32,035 bases of DNA from a virus. Shown piece by piece: positions 1 to 8,139 of the stretch (position 1 is the first letter of the stretch; every line of letters begins with the position of its first letter). The stretch lies in the IMG/VR virus record IMGVR_UViG_3300029309_000185, positions 1 through 32,035 of that record; one strand, given 5' to 3'. The position numbers and the translations under genes were made by a program. The notes under the pieces were generated by a model. The model was given only the letters and a program-made list of their open reading frames with translations. It did no database searches and was not told the origin of the DNA.

Positions 1-4
1 AACG

Positions 5-34
5 CATGCCGCTTGACAGATGTTGGGCGGCATG
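5..34 (+). terminator. Hairpin straddling the -35 box, possible terminator of the upstream gene
   Basis: CATGCCGC (5-12) pairs perfectly with GCGGCATG (27-34). The loop holds the TTGACA box, and the following TTATTTTAT would be the U-rich tail. The same arrangement with different stem sequences recurs at 2127, 3527 and 7053. That recurrence supports a real structure; the terminator role is inferred. Confidence 0.4.
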
Positions 35-41
35 TTATTTT
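13..41 (+). promoter_or_regulatory. Sigma-70-like promoter for the first gene
   Basis: TTGACA (13-18), a 17-base spacer and TATTTT (36-41) with an extended TG two bases upstream. It lies 25 bases before the start codon at 66. An inverted repeat flanks the -35 box (see 5-34). Confidence 0.8.
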
Positions 42-65
42 ATATGTGTTAACAAAGGAGGACAA

Positions 66-548
66 ATGTTTAACAGAGAAAATATTAGCGCTCAAATAGC
101 TCAGAGTATAGATGAAATCATCAAAGACCTGCAATCTCAACCACCAGTTGAGTCCATGTCTGAAAAGGCTCTTCGCAATGAGTGGATCAACAACTATGCT
201 ATGGGTCGTATTACTAAAGCTGAGTTTGACTCTGATGAGAAATACGATCACTGGATAAGCACCATGGATGAACGTAGACAAGAAGAGCTACAACAAGCAA
301 TCAAGACAAAACAGTTTCTGATTGAGCAAAACAAAATTATCGATAGACTCAAAGCTAACGCCCCAACATTAGAGGTTGGCGATGTTGTTTGCCTACACCC
401 AGAAACCGAAGGTGACTCAAGTAATGTTGGAACCGTTACTTGGGTTATGGAGTCTGGCTCTAAAAAAGGAAAGCTTCTTTACGTTCTTTGGGGGCACACA
501 CAAAAAGAAGAGAAAATGTCCTCTTGGGAACTTACTAAAATTTCTTGA
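66..548 (+). CDS. Hypothetical protein with C-terminal SH3/KOW-like domain
   Basis: A 160-residue protein. The ATG at 66 is chosen because AAAGGAGG lies just upstream; a longer reading from base 6 would start upstream of the promoter itself. The first ~115 residues are charged and predicted helical (several Glu/Lys/Gln-rich stretches) and are not recognised. The last ~45 residues read LEVGDVV, then GTVTWV, then LLYVLWG, then SSWELTKI. This is the same order of motifs as in the small proteins of the 19-29 kb array, so the domain looks like a fused copy of that family. Its TGA stop is embedded in the TTGACA of the next promoter. Fold and kinship are inferred from motif order. Confidence 0.85.
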   Translation: MFNRENISAQIAQSIDEIIKDLQSQPPVESMSEKALRNEWINNYAMGRITKAEFDSDEKYDHWISTMDERRQEELQQAIKTKQFLIEQNKIIDRLKANAPTLEVGDVVCLHPETEGDSSNVGTVTWVMESGSKKGKLLYVLWGHTQKEEKMSSWELTKIS

Positions 549-573
549 CAACACAAACACAACACATTACATT
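545..573 (+). promoter_or_regulatory. Sigma-70-like promoter of uvsE operon
   Basis: TTGACA (545-550), a 17-base spacer and TACATT (568-573). The stop codon of the preceding gene (546-548) lies inside the -35 box. It drives uvsE and, by overlap, the GIY-YIG gene. Confidence 0.75.
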
Positions 574-591
574 ATAATCATGGAGGACAAC

Positions 592-1512
592 ATGAATTAT
601 CGATTAGGCTATGCCTGTATAAATATGGAACTATCGGCTCTGAAGCCAAAGGTTTCAACCAACCGTACAATGCGTAAGAAGACTTTTCAAGAGAAAGGTA
701 TTGATTATGCTTCTGAGCTAATACTACAGAACGTGCGAGATCTAAAGACAATCCTTGAATGGAATGTCGCAAACGGGATTACGTTTTTTCGTATGTCCTC
801 CGAAATATTCCCTTGGGCTTCCGAGTATGCCCTTGAGGATCTACCTGACTTTCAGGCTATTGAGGAAATTCTATTTGATTGTGGCTTGTATGCAGAAGAG
901 CACGGTATCCGTCTCACAATGCACCCTGGCCCATTCAACAAGCTTTGTTCACCGAACGAGCAAGTTGTCCTCAATACCATTCGCGATCTGGAGATCCATG
1001 GTCGACTTATGGACTTGTTGTGCCAACCGCGCACACCGCAAGCAAAACTAAACATCCATGTAGGAGGAGCATACAATGATAAACCTATGGCCCTTGCTAA
1101 CTTTTGCAAGAACTTTGCCCGACTATCAGAAGCTGTACGGTCTAGACTGACTGTGGAGAATGACGATAAAGAGAGTTTATATTCAACTAAAGAGTTGTAC
1201 GATGGTGTATTCAAAAAGATAGGCATCCCCATCGTGCATGACTACCACCATCATACCCTATGTACAGGTGGTATGTCGCAACAGGATGCCGTTGATTTGG
1301 CTCTTCAAACATGGGGCGATGTTGTCCCTGTCGTTCACTACAGCCAGTCTCGCGCTGTCGAGCACAATGACCCCAAGATCAGGCCTCAAGCACACAGTGA
1401 CTCTTACTGGGAACCAATCGATACCTTTGGTCACCGTATGGACATTATGCTTGAATGCAAGCACAAGGAGATTGGCCTATTCAAGATGCGAGAACTTATG
1501 GGGGGAAAATGA
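592..1512 (+). CDS. uvsE: UV-damage endonuclease (UVDE/UvsE family)
   Basis: A 306-residue protein, the usual length for bacterial UvsE. The family nicks DNA on the 5' side of UV photoproducts and starts an excision-repair route independent of UvrABC. Seen: N-terminal RLGYACIN, then FFRMSSEIFPW, HPGPF, NIHVGG, LTVENDD, VHDYHHH, VHYSQSR and HSDSY. These are the TIM-barrel metal-binding stretches rich in His, Glu and Asp. The ATG at 592 has GGAGG seven bases upstream; an in-frame reading from 376 would include the previous gene and the promoter. The gene ends in an ATGA overlap with the GIY-YIG gene, so the two are co-translated. A phage would use this to repair sunlight damage to its genome. 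Confidence 0.95.
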   Translation: MNYRLGYACINMELSALKPKVSTNRTMRKKTFQEKGIDYASELILQNVRDLKTILEWNVANGITFFRMSSEIFPWASEYALEDLPDFQAIEEILFDCGLYAEEHGIRLTMHPGPFNKLCSPNEQVVLNTIRDLEIHGRLMDLLCQPRTPQAKLNIHVGGAYNDKPMALANFCKNFARLSEAVRSRLTVENDDKESLYSTKELYDGVFKKIGIPIVHDYHHHTLCTGGMSQQDAVDLALQTWGDVVPVVHYSQSRAVEHNDPKIRPQAHSDSYWEPIDTFGHRMDIMLECKHKEIGLFKMRELMGGK

Positions 1513-2111
1513 AAACATGCAGAAAATGCGGAGAAACAAAACCATTGACGGAGTTTCATAAAAAAAGTAGCGCAAAAGACGGCCATGCCAACCATTGCAA
1601 GTCGTGTGTAAAAAAATACCAACAAGAAAACAAAGAAGCAATCAATGAACGCTACAAACAGTACTATCAAAAAAACAAAGAAGCCATCGCCGAACGGAAA
1701 CGCCATCACCGTGAAGAAAACAGAGAAGCATTTCTCGAACGCGAACGACGGTACAAACAAGAAAACAGAGAAGCAATCAATGAACGCCAACGACGGTACG
1801 TTGAAAAAAGAAAAACCAATCAGCCCGGTTGCGTTTATCAAATTATAAACTCCGTGAATGGAAGAGTGTATGTTGGCCAAACAACAAGAGGAGAACTTCG
1901 ATGGGTCCAACACCGCAGCAGCCTCAGAGGAAATCGTCATGATAGCCCACACCTTCAAGCCGACTTTAATGAGTTTGGGGAAGATGCCTTTGAGTGGAGC
2001 ATCATTCAAGAACTTCCAAAAGACAAAGAAATATTAGAACGAGAAGAAAAAAATACAATCCAAAGACTTCTTGTGGAAGGAAAAGAATTATATAATGTGA
2101 AGAAAAACTAA
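1509..2111 (+). CDS. Zinc-ribbon/GIY-YIG endonuclease-like protein
   Basis: A 200-residue protein overlapping uvsE by 4 nt. It has three parts. Residues 4-33 form a zinc ribbon (C4, C7, C30, C33). Residues ~38-100 are a highly charged helical linker built of about four ~16-residue repeats (ENKEAINER, KNKEAIAER, ENREAFLER, ENREAINER). Residues ~107-185 are a GIY-YIG nuclease domain with VYQI and VYVGQT standing for GIY and YIG, a downstream Arg-rich helix, and Glu residues near 177-180 that could supply the catalytic Glu. Such zinc-plus-GIY-YIG proteins are commonly homing endonucleases, but this one interrupts nothing visible here. It may be free-standing. Confidence 0.85.
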   Translation: MKTCRKCGETKPLTEFHKKSSAKDGHANHCKSCVKKYQQENKEAINERYKQYYQKNKEAIAERKRHHREENREAFLERERRYKQENREAINERQRRYVEKRKTNQPGCVYQIINSVNGRVYVGQTTRGELRWVQHRSSLRGNRHDSPHLQADFNEFGEDAFEWSIIQELPKDKEILEREEKNTIQRLLVEGKELYNVKKN

Positions 2112-2126
2112 TTTAAAAAACTTACG

Positions 2127-2156
2127 CACGGCCCTTGACAAAAGTTGGAGGCCGTG
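2127..2156 (+). terminator. Hairpin straddling the -35 box, possible terminator
   Basis: CACGGCC (2127-2133) pairs with GGCCGTG (2150-2156), 15 bases after the stop of the GIY-YIG gene. It is followed by TTACTTTAT, which is also the -10 region. It is analogous to the hairpins at 5, 3527 and 7053. Confidence 0.4.
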
Positions 2157-2163
2157 TTACTTT
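2135..2163 (+). promoter_or_regulatory. Sigma-70-like promoter
   Basis: TTGACA (2135-2140), a 17-base spacer ending in TGT and TACTTT (2158-2163). It lies 29 bases before the start at 2193. Confidence 0.8.
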
Positions 2164-2192
2164 ATATATGTAAGCTAAACCAAGGAGGGAAA

Positions 2193-3518
2193 ATGCCTTA
2201 CACACACTACAACCGTCATTACAATGAGTATAGACAAAAGCGTTTGGATGCAAAACCAAAACGTAATTTACCAAGTTCGGTTTATGAGCCGATCACACAA
2301 ACAGTCGTAAACTTTACATGGCTGCAAAACTCAAGCACTGAGAAAGACCAAGAACTAAATGAGTTCCACTATGAACGAGCGCGAAACGCTGCCCTAACGA
2401 GGACTTTAGAAATCGAAAGAGACAGATACAAAAAGTTCGTAAATAGTCCAGTTCCGATCACAAGACCCGGAAAGACTAAATTTTCTCATGATATTTATAC
2501 TAAATGTACATGGGATGAGAGAAGGAATTATATTCTTGAGGCCCATAATCCCGGGTCAATCTGTCTTGATGAGTCTATAACAAAAGAGTATAAGTTTATG
2601 ACTGAGGGCAACGGTCATCACTATTGGCTAAACTCTCTAGTCAGAGTAAAAATGCGAGAAAACCAAGAAAGTGTTCTTGGTGTTGCTGGGTATTATGATG
2701 AAGTCATCGAGCTTAGGAAACAAGCTGTTAAGGATAAGAGGAAATCTCTTGCTGGAATAATTCAAAAGTTAAATAGTGGTCTCGAGCACGAAGAGGTTAG
2801 AGGTTCTGGGTGGGCAGTAGATCATCAATACTACTGCAATCGCGATATTACTTCTCAAATCTCTAAGATGCGCACTATCAATAAAGAAATCAAAGACATG
2901 GAGAAAGATCATGAGTATTTCTGCGAAGCTTTTGTTGAATCTTTTGAGGATAATGATGCAATCCATGCGTTTACAAACTCTGTGGACAAAATCAGAAAAA
3001 ACAATCCCTATCTCGAACAACGACTTGCTTGGGAAAGATTGATTGATGAAGATCGTAAAATGCTATCGAAGATCGAAAGCAGACTAGATGAGCTTTGCCT
3101 TGAAAAAGATTCTTTCATTACCCACGAAGAGTTTGAAAAACTTCAGGCCCAAAGAGATATTGAGTTTCGTCGTCGTGAAGAGCGCAAAGAAGAGCTTAAG
3201 CATGCGCTTGAAGATCGTCGACAAGCCATTGAAGACAAAGAGTCTTTACGAGCTGCACAAGATAAGATGGATCGTATTCTAAAAACTAGAAAAGGTCACG
3301 GACATATGACTTCAAATCACAAAGAGAAGTATATGTATCATTCTGAAGATGAAGCGTTCCAAGCAATGGTTGATCAATATGCAAAGCATAAGAGAAAACT
3401 TGAGCCTTATTCTGTAGAGATCAGTGTTCAATATACTGCGTGGTCTCCATCTCGTCGCCGTCGATATTTTCAACATCTTGATTATGATGGCTGGTTCTTA
3501 AGAACATTTAGAGCATAA
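2193..3518 (+). CDS. Large charged coiled-coil hypothetical protein
   Basis: A 441-residue protein with its own promoter. The ATG at 2193 follows AAGGAGG. No family is recognised. The N-terminal ~45 residues are Tyr/Arg/Lys-rich and probably disordered. Residues ~60-100 and ~170-380 are rich in Glu, Lys and Arg and in helix-forming stretches, consistent with long coiled coils. A central segment has scattered aromatic residues. The C-terminus is Arg/aromatic-rich, with a run of four Arg. There is no signal peptide or membrane segment. Its position between uvsE and dnaE suggests a DNA-related or early function, but nothing in the sequence proves it. Confidence 0.85.
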   Translation: MPYTHYNRHYNEYRQKRLDAKPKRNLPSSVYEPITQTVVNFTWLQNSSTEKDQELNEFHYERARNAALTRTLEIERDRYKKFVNSPVPITRPGKTKFSHDIYTKCTWDERRNYILEAHNPGSICLDESITKEYKFMTEGNGHHYWLNSLVRVKMRENQESVLGVAGYYDEVIELRKQAVKDKRKSLAGIIQKLNSGLEHEEVRGSGWAVDHQYYCNRDITSQISKMRTINKEIKDMEKDHEYFCEAFVESFEDNDAIHAFTNSVDKIRKNNPYLEQRLAWERLIDEDRKMLSKIESRLDELCLEKDSFITHEEFEKLQAQRDIEFRRREERKEELKHALEDRRQAIEDKESLRAAQDKMDRILKTRKGHGHMTSNHKEKYMYHSEDEAFQAMVDQYAKHKRKLEPYSVEISVQYTAWSPSRRRRYFQHLDYDGWFLRTFRA

Positions 3519-3526
3519 AAATAACG

Positions 3527-3556
3527 CACGGTCCTTGACAGAAGTTGGGGGCCGTG
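3527..3556 (+). terminator. Hairpin straddling the -35 box, possible terminator
   Basis: CACGGTCC (3527-3534) pairs with GGGCCGTG (3549-3556), with one G-U pair. It begins 9 bases after the upstream stop. TTACTTTATTTA follows. Tolerance of a G-U pair fits RNA structure better than a DNA operator. Confidence 0.4.
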
Positions 3557-3563
3557 TTACTTT
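3535..3563 (+). promoter_or_regulatory. Sigma-70-like promoter of dnaE
   Basis: TTGACA (3535-3540), a 17-base spacer and TACTTT (3558-3563). It lies 30 bases before the dnaE start. Confidence 0.8.
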
Positions 3564-3593
3564 ATTTACACACAACAAAACAAAGGAGATTAA

Positions 3594-6500
3594 ATGACTA
3601 AGATTAATTTTGTAGGACTTCATGCTCACTCTGGTGTTGGATCACCATTTGACGGCTTTGGATACCCACAGGACCATATGGACTTTGCTTATGAGAATGG
3701 GTCTGAAGCGTTGGCTTTGACCGACCATGGGAACATGAACGGCTTTGCTTATCAAGTTCTTCACGCCAAGCGTATGAAGAAGCAAGGCAAGAACTTCAAG
3801 CCAATCTTTGGTGTTGAAGCATACTTCATCGAGTCTCTTAGCGACTGGAAGGTAAAGCTTGAAGAATACAAGGCAGATAAGGATAAGGCAAAGCAGATTG
3901 ATAACGCTCAGTCTGGAACCACGGTTGAGAATGAAGCCGAGTCTAAAGGTGTTTCTAAGTACGATATCAATCGCAAGAGACACTTAGTTCTTGTCGCTAT
4001 GAACCAAACTGGCCTGAACAATATCTTCAAGCTCGTTTCTACATCTTATTCAGGTGAGTACTTTTATCGTAAGCCACGCATTGACCTTGATCTGCTCAAA
4101 GAACATGGCGAGGGTATTATTGCTATGTCTGCGTGCCTTGGTGGTGTTTATGCTGGTTGTTACTGGGAAAACCGTGAACAAGGTGAAGCTGCTGTTCTTG
4201 AGTGTATGCGAGAGATGACCACCAAGATGTTGGATATCTTTGGCGACCGTTGGTACGGTGAGTTGCAATGGAACGGCATTCAGGAACAACATGAACTAAA
4301 TCAGTATGTTATCAAAATGCACGAGGAGTTTGGTATTCCTCTAGTATCTACTTGTGACTCTCACTATCCAACGCCAACAGCATGGCAGGACCGTGAGCTT
4401 TACAAGCGTATTGGTTGGCTTGGTAAAGGTGCCCCTGAGTGGCTTGATGATAATATCCCTGACCACATCGACGAGATGGAATACGAACTGTATCCAAAGA
4501 ACGGCGAACAAATGTGGGAGGACTACTTAAAATATTCTAAACAATGTGGAGTTGAATACAATGATGAGCTTATTAGGCAATCTCTTGAAGAAACGCACAC
4601 AATCGCTTTTGAAAGGATTAAAGACTTTATCCCGGACAATACTGTTCGGCTACCTAACTTTGTCGTCCCGGCTGGCCACACCGCTGATAACTATCTATCA
4701 CAGTTGGCTTTCGAAGGTCTTCTCAGAATCTTGGAGCAAAGAGGACTCAGAGACGATGAAGATACTCTTGCAACTTACAATGACCGCTTGGGTCATGAGT
4801 TGGGGGTTATTTCTGATCGTGGTTTTAGTCGTTACTTCCTTACTATGAAAGCAATCGTGGACAAGACTAACGAGGTTCAGCTCGCTGGTCCAGGCCGTGG
4901 TTCTGCTGCCGGCTCTCTTGTTGCATATGCCCTAGGTATTACACAAGTTGATCCTATCAAGTATGGCTTGCTGTTCTCTCGTTTCTTGCGAGCAGATGCA
5001 ACTGACTATCCCGACATTGACTTTGATGTGTCTGATCCAATGACTCTCAAAGAAAAGCTCATTAATGAGTGGGGAGAGAATACTGTTGTTCCTATCTCTA
5101 ACTTCAACACGCTACAGCTACGTTCTCTTATCAAGGACATATCTAAGTTCTATGATATCCCTTTTGCTGAGGTGAACAAAGTAACTGCTGTGATGATGCG
5201 TGAAGCGACAGGTCCTGCTAAGAAGCGCAGAGGTATGAAAGCGGGCATGTACACTCCTAACTTTGAAGAGGTGTGCGAGTTCTCTCCAACACTTCAGGCT
5301 TTCTTCAGAAAGTATCCTCGTGTTCAATCTCACGTTGAGGGTTTGATGGGACAGATCCGTTCAACTTCTCGTCACGCTGGTGGTGTGGTTATTGGCGAGC
5401 AGCTGGATCAGTTTATGCCCCTCATTGCATCCAAAGGTGTTCGACAGACTCCTTGGTCCGAGGGGCAGAACGTTCGCCAACTTGAACCAATGGGCTTCAT
5501 CAAGTTTGATATCCTTGGTCTTGCAACCTTGAGAATGATGGAAGAGTGTATCCGTAGAATCCTTGAACGTCATCATGGTGTTGAGAACCCTACCTTCGCG
5601 GACATCAAGGAGTACTATGATACTACCCTACACCCAGACGTATTGAACCTGAATGATCAAGAAGTATATGAAAATATCTTCCATGACGGCAAGTGGGTTG
5701 GTGTATTCCAGTTCGCTGAGAGAGGAGCACAGAAGTTTGCAAAGAAAGCAAAGCCGAAGTCTATCGTTGATATTTCTGCTATCACTTCTATCTTCCGTCC
5801 CGGACCTTTGTCTGCTGGTGTGCATAATGATTATGTCCAAGCAGTTCGTGACCCTCTATCAATTAGGTATGAGAACGAGATCATGGAAGAGTTCACAAGT
5901 GAAACTCATGGGTTTCTTATCTTTCAGGAGCAAATCGCATTGTTGGCTCACCATCTTGGTAAAGATCTGGATCTTGATGATGCTAATCTGCTTCGTAAAC
6001 TTCTGACCAAGAAAGGTCTTGATCCTGCAAAAGAAGCTAAGAAAGAAGAGATCTATAACAAGTTTGTCGAGGGTTGTATTGAGAAAAGTATGACTGAAGA
6101 TATGGCTGATGAGCTGTGGGAGAAGTTTGAATACTTCTCTGGTTACGGCTTCAATAAGTCTCACGCTGTGTCTTACTCTCTTGTATCTTATCAGTGCGCT
6201 TGGCTTGCAACTTATTACAACGCAGAATGGTGCTGTGCGTTCTTGGATAAAGAACCAGAGACAAGAAAAGAAAAAGCTATCAACCTTGTAAAAGCTCAGG
6301 GGTATAACGTGAAGCCATTGAACATCAACACCTCTGGCCGTAACTGGACTGTCCTTGACGGAACAACTCTTGTTGCTCCCCTTACAACAATCAAAGGTCT
6401 AGGCGATGCAGCTATAGATGAGATCATAGAGAAGCGACCTTTCACCTCAGTAGAGGACTTGTTGTTTGATAAGGGTGTAGTGGCTCGGAAGCTAAACAAG

Positions 6501-7046
6501 AAGTCTTTGGACGCTTTATGTCGCTCTAACGCAATGACTGATCTTATTGATGAACGCTTTAGCGGTACGAAACATTTCTGGTCCGCAGTAGTAGTTGATA
6601 AGCCAAAGACTAGGAAGAAACTGAATGAGAACATTCAGAAGTACTTACCCGAAGGAGACTTTACTAGGAACGAATTCATTGAGCACATTCAAACACTTAC
6701 TGGAATTTATCCACTAAGCTTGGTAGTCCCAGAGGAACTTCGCCAGAGATTCGAAAAGAAAGGCTTACCGCCGATCAGTGAATATATTGAAAGTGGTGAA
6801 GAGTTTTGTTGGTGTATTCCAATCAATGTTAACTCCAAGAAGACAAGGAATAAAAAATGGTATCACGTCATTACAGTAATCGACTCCAACTCAGTAACAA
6901 CTCAGGTTCGTTGCTGGAATATTGGGAAAGATTTTAGTGACCAACCAGATGTAAATGTTCCGTATTTCTTGAAGCCAAAGTATTCTGAAGATTGGGGATT
7001 TAGTACGAGTGGCCCCATAGATGCTAGCTGGGCTAGGTTAGCATAA
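3594..7046 (+). CDS. dnaE: DNA polymerase III alpha subunit (DnaE type)
   Basis: A 1150-residue protein, close to full bacterial DnaE length (~1160). It is the catalytic subunit of a C-family replicative DNA polymerase. Domains in order: a PHP domain at the N-terminus (LHAHSG with H10 and H12; LTDHGN with D44 and H45; GVEAYF); a palm with GPGRGSAAGS near residue 432 and PDIDFD (473-478), giving two catalytic Asp; the third Asp in KFDILGL (~639); fingers with SRHAGG and IFRPGPLSAG; a helix-hairpin-helix near GLGDAAIDEII; and a C-terminal OB-like segment around WYHVITVI. No PolC-type exonuclease is inserted. All catalytic residues are present, so it is probably active. The ATG follows AAAGGAG. 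Phages carrying their own DnaE are typically large-genome phages. No clamp or clamp-loader gene is visible in the window. Confidence 0.96.
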   Translation: MTKINFVGLHAHSGVGSPFDGFGYPQDHMDFAYENGSEALALTDHGNMNGFAYQVLHAKRMKKQGKNFKPIFGVEAYFIESLSDWKVKLEEYKADKDKAKQIDNAQSGTTVENEAESKGVSKYDINRKRHLVLVAMNQTGLNNIFKLVSTSYSGEYFYRKPRIDLDLLKEHGEGIIAMSACLGGVYAGCYWENREQGEAAVLECMREMTTKMLDIFGDRWYGELQWNGIQEQHELNQYVIKMHEEFGIPLVSTCDSHYPTPTAWQDRELYKRIGWLGKGAPEWLDDNIPDHIDEMEYELYPKNGEQMWEDYLKYSKQCGVEYNDELIRQSLEETHTIAFERIKDFIPDNTVRLPNFVVPAGHTADNYLSQLAFEGLLRILEQRGLRDDEDTLATYNDRLGHELGVISDRGFSRYFLTMKAIVDKTNEVQLAGPGRGSAAGSLVAYALGITQVDPIKYGLLFSRFLRADATDYPDIDFDVSDPMTLKEKLINEWGENTVVPISNFNTLQLRSLIKDISKFYDIPFAEVNKVTAVMMREATGPAKKRRGMKAGMYTPNFEEVCEFSPTLQAFFRKYPRVQSHVEGLMGQIRSTSRHAGGVVIGEQLDQFMPLIASKGVRQTPWSEGQNVRQLEPMGFIKFDILGLATLRMMEECIRRILERHHGVENPTFADIKEYYDTTLHPDVLNLNDQEVYENIFHDGKWVGVFQFAERGAQKFAKKAKPKSIVDISAITSIFRPGPLSAGVHNDYVQAVRDPLSIRYENEIMEEFTSETHGFLIFQEQIALLAHHLGKDLDLDDANLLRKLLTKKGLDPAKEAKKEEIYNKFVEGCIEKSMTEDMADELWEKFEYFSGYGFNKSHAVSYSLVSYQCAWLATYYNAEWCCAFLDKEPETRKEKAINLVKAQGYNVKPLNINTSGRNWTVLDGTTLVAPLTTIKGLGDAAIDEIIEKRPFTSVEDLLFDKGVVARKLNKKSLDALCRSNAMTDLIDERFSGTKHFWSAVVVDKPKTRKKLNENIQKYLPEGDFTRNEFIEHIQTLTGIYPLSLVVPEELRQRFEKKGLPPISEYIESGEEFCWCIPINVNSKKTRNKKWYHVITVIDSNSVTTQVRCWNIGKDFSDQPDVNVPYFLKPKYSEDWGFSTSGPIDASWARLA

Positions 7047-7052
7047 AATAAC

Positions 7053-7085
7053 AACAAGCCCTTGACAAACGTCTGGGGGCTTGTT
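7053..7085 (+). terminator. Perfect 9-bp hairpin straddling the -35 box, possible dnaE terminator
   Basis: AACAAGCCC (7053-7061) pairs with GGGCTTGTT (7077-7085), seven bases after the dnaE stop. It is followed by ACATTTATAA. The stem differs completely from those at 2127 and 3527, but position and geometry match. Confidence 0.45.
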
Positions 7086-7090
7086 ACATT
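7062..7090 (+). promoter_or_regulatory. Sigma-70-like promoter of the methyltransferase gene
   Basis: TTGACA (7062-7067), a 17-base spacer and TACATT (7085-7090). It lies 20 bases before the start codon. Confidence 0.8.
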
Positions 7091-7110
7091 TATAACAACA
7101 AGGAGGTAAT

Positions 7111-8082
7111 ATGAATGTTACTAAAGTTGGCGACTCAAGAGAGTTGCTTGAAGAGTTAGAGGACAAAACAGTTAACGTGGTGTATTTAGATCCACCATTC
7201 AACTCAAACAGAAAATACAGGCTAACATCATCTGATGATAGTGTTGGATTTGACGATATATTCTCAACTGATAGTGAGTATGTTGAACTGGTCAGTCCGA
7301 TAGTAAAAGAGTGTGCTAGAATCCTAAAGAAAGATGGGTCGTTTTTCTTCCACATCTCAGCTGATCAAATGTTGATTCCGCATATGATATGTTCAAAGTA
7401 TTTCAAGAAAGTTCAACCAATATTTTGGAAAAGATCAAGGTCCAAAAACAATGTAAAAACAAAAATCGGAGCTTGCACTGATGTTATTTTTTGGTGCTCA
7501 CATCTTGAAAAACCTAAGTTCAACATGGTTTATCAGCCATTAGACCCTTACTATGCTGAGAACTCTTATAAGAATAAAGATAAAAGAGGAAACTATGCAC
7601 TTGGGCACATTTGTTACACAAAGACTCAGGCCCCTGATCGTAAGAAAACTCCTCATCGATACTATGAAATACAACATGGCGGTAAAACATACAACCCACA
7701 GTATGGATGGAGAATGTCCAAAGAGGATCTCGAGTCTTTGATTGCGGATGATAGGATTCACTTCCCGACCAAGAGAGGTAATCCCTACAAGAAGATATAT
7801 GCTCATGAATCAAAGGGCAAGCCATCAACAGATTATTGGGATGATATACACTCAATAGCAATGGGTGCAGAGGAGAGAGTATATCCTACGCAAAAACCAG
7901 TGGCTCTACTCAAAAGAATCATAGAGATGACTTCTGATGAGGGAGATGTTGTTTTAGATCCCACTGCTGGATCAGGGACAACTGGGGTTGCAGCATCACA
8001 GCTTGGTAGAGAATACATACTATTTGATATTAGTGAAGATGCTATTGAAACCTGCAAGAGGAGAATAAAAAATGAAGGATAA
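7111..8082 (+). CDS. DNA (N4-cytosine/N6-adenine) methyltransferase, beta class
   Basis: A 323-residue SAM-dependent DNA methyltransferase. The catalytic motif IV, DPPF (27-30), precedes the SAM-binding motif DPTAGSGTTG (from ~D283). This order defines the beta class. PTQKPVALLKRII just before motif I is typical of the family. The middle ~200 residues should hold the target-recognition region; specificity cannot be read from sequence. The start has AAGGAGG upstream. The neighbouring 254-residue gene has its own promoter and could be a partner nuclease, but self-protection against host restriction is an equally good explanation. Confidence 0.93.
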   Translation: MNVTKVGDSRELLEELEDKTVNVVYLDPPFNSNRKYRLTSSDDSVGFDDIFSTDSEYVELVSPIVKECARILKKDGSFFFHISADQMLIPHMICSKYFKKVQPIFWKRSRSKNNVKTKIGACTDVIFWCSHLEKPKFNMVYQPLDPYYAENSYKNKDKRGNYALGHICYTKTQAPDRKKTPHRYYEIQHGGKTYNPQYGWRMSKEDLESLIADDRIHFPTKRGNPYKKIYAHESKGKPSTDYWDDIHSIAMGAEERVYPTQKPVALLKRIIEMTSDEGDVVLDPTAGSGTTGVAASQLGREYILFDISEDAIETCKRRIKNEG

Positions 8083-8111
8083 CACTTGACATGTTTTAGT
8101 AACCATGTTAT
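8079..8111 (+). repeat. Short inverted repeat across the promoter
   Basis: ATAACA (8079-8084) and TGTTAT (8106-8111) are complementary and flank a TTGACA box at the end of the methyltransferase gene. This is a weaker version of the hairpins at 2127, 3527 and 7053. Confidence 0.3.
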
Positions 8112-8114
8112 ATT
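8086..8114 (+). promoter_or_regulatory. Sigma-70-like promoter
   Basis: TTGACA (8086-8091), a 17-base spacer ending in TGT and TATATT (8109-8114). This is the only visible promoter for the string of genes from 8140 to 10528. Confidence 0.8.
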
Positions 8115-8139
8115 GTTATTATAAGAAAAGGAGGACATC

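Noticed and set aside
376-591. Longer in-frame start for uvsE
   Set aside because: It would run through the upstream gene, the promoter and the good RBS; the family N-terminus RLGYACIN begins just after ATG 592.
1431-2009. 192-codon minus-strand frame opposite the GIY-YIG gene
   Set aside because: It mirrors the Lys/Glu repeats as Phe/Ser runs, has no RBS, and the plus-strand gene has clear domains.
5-7090. Straddling hairpins as repressor operators
   Set aside because: Four different stem sequences argue against one DNA-binding repressor; compensating bases and a G-U pair favour an RNA structure.
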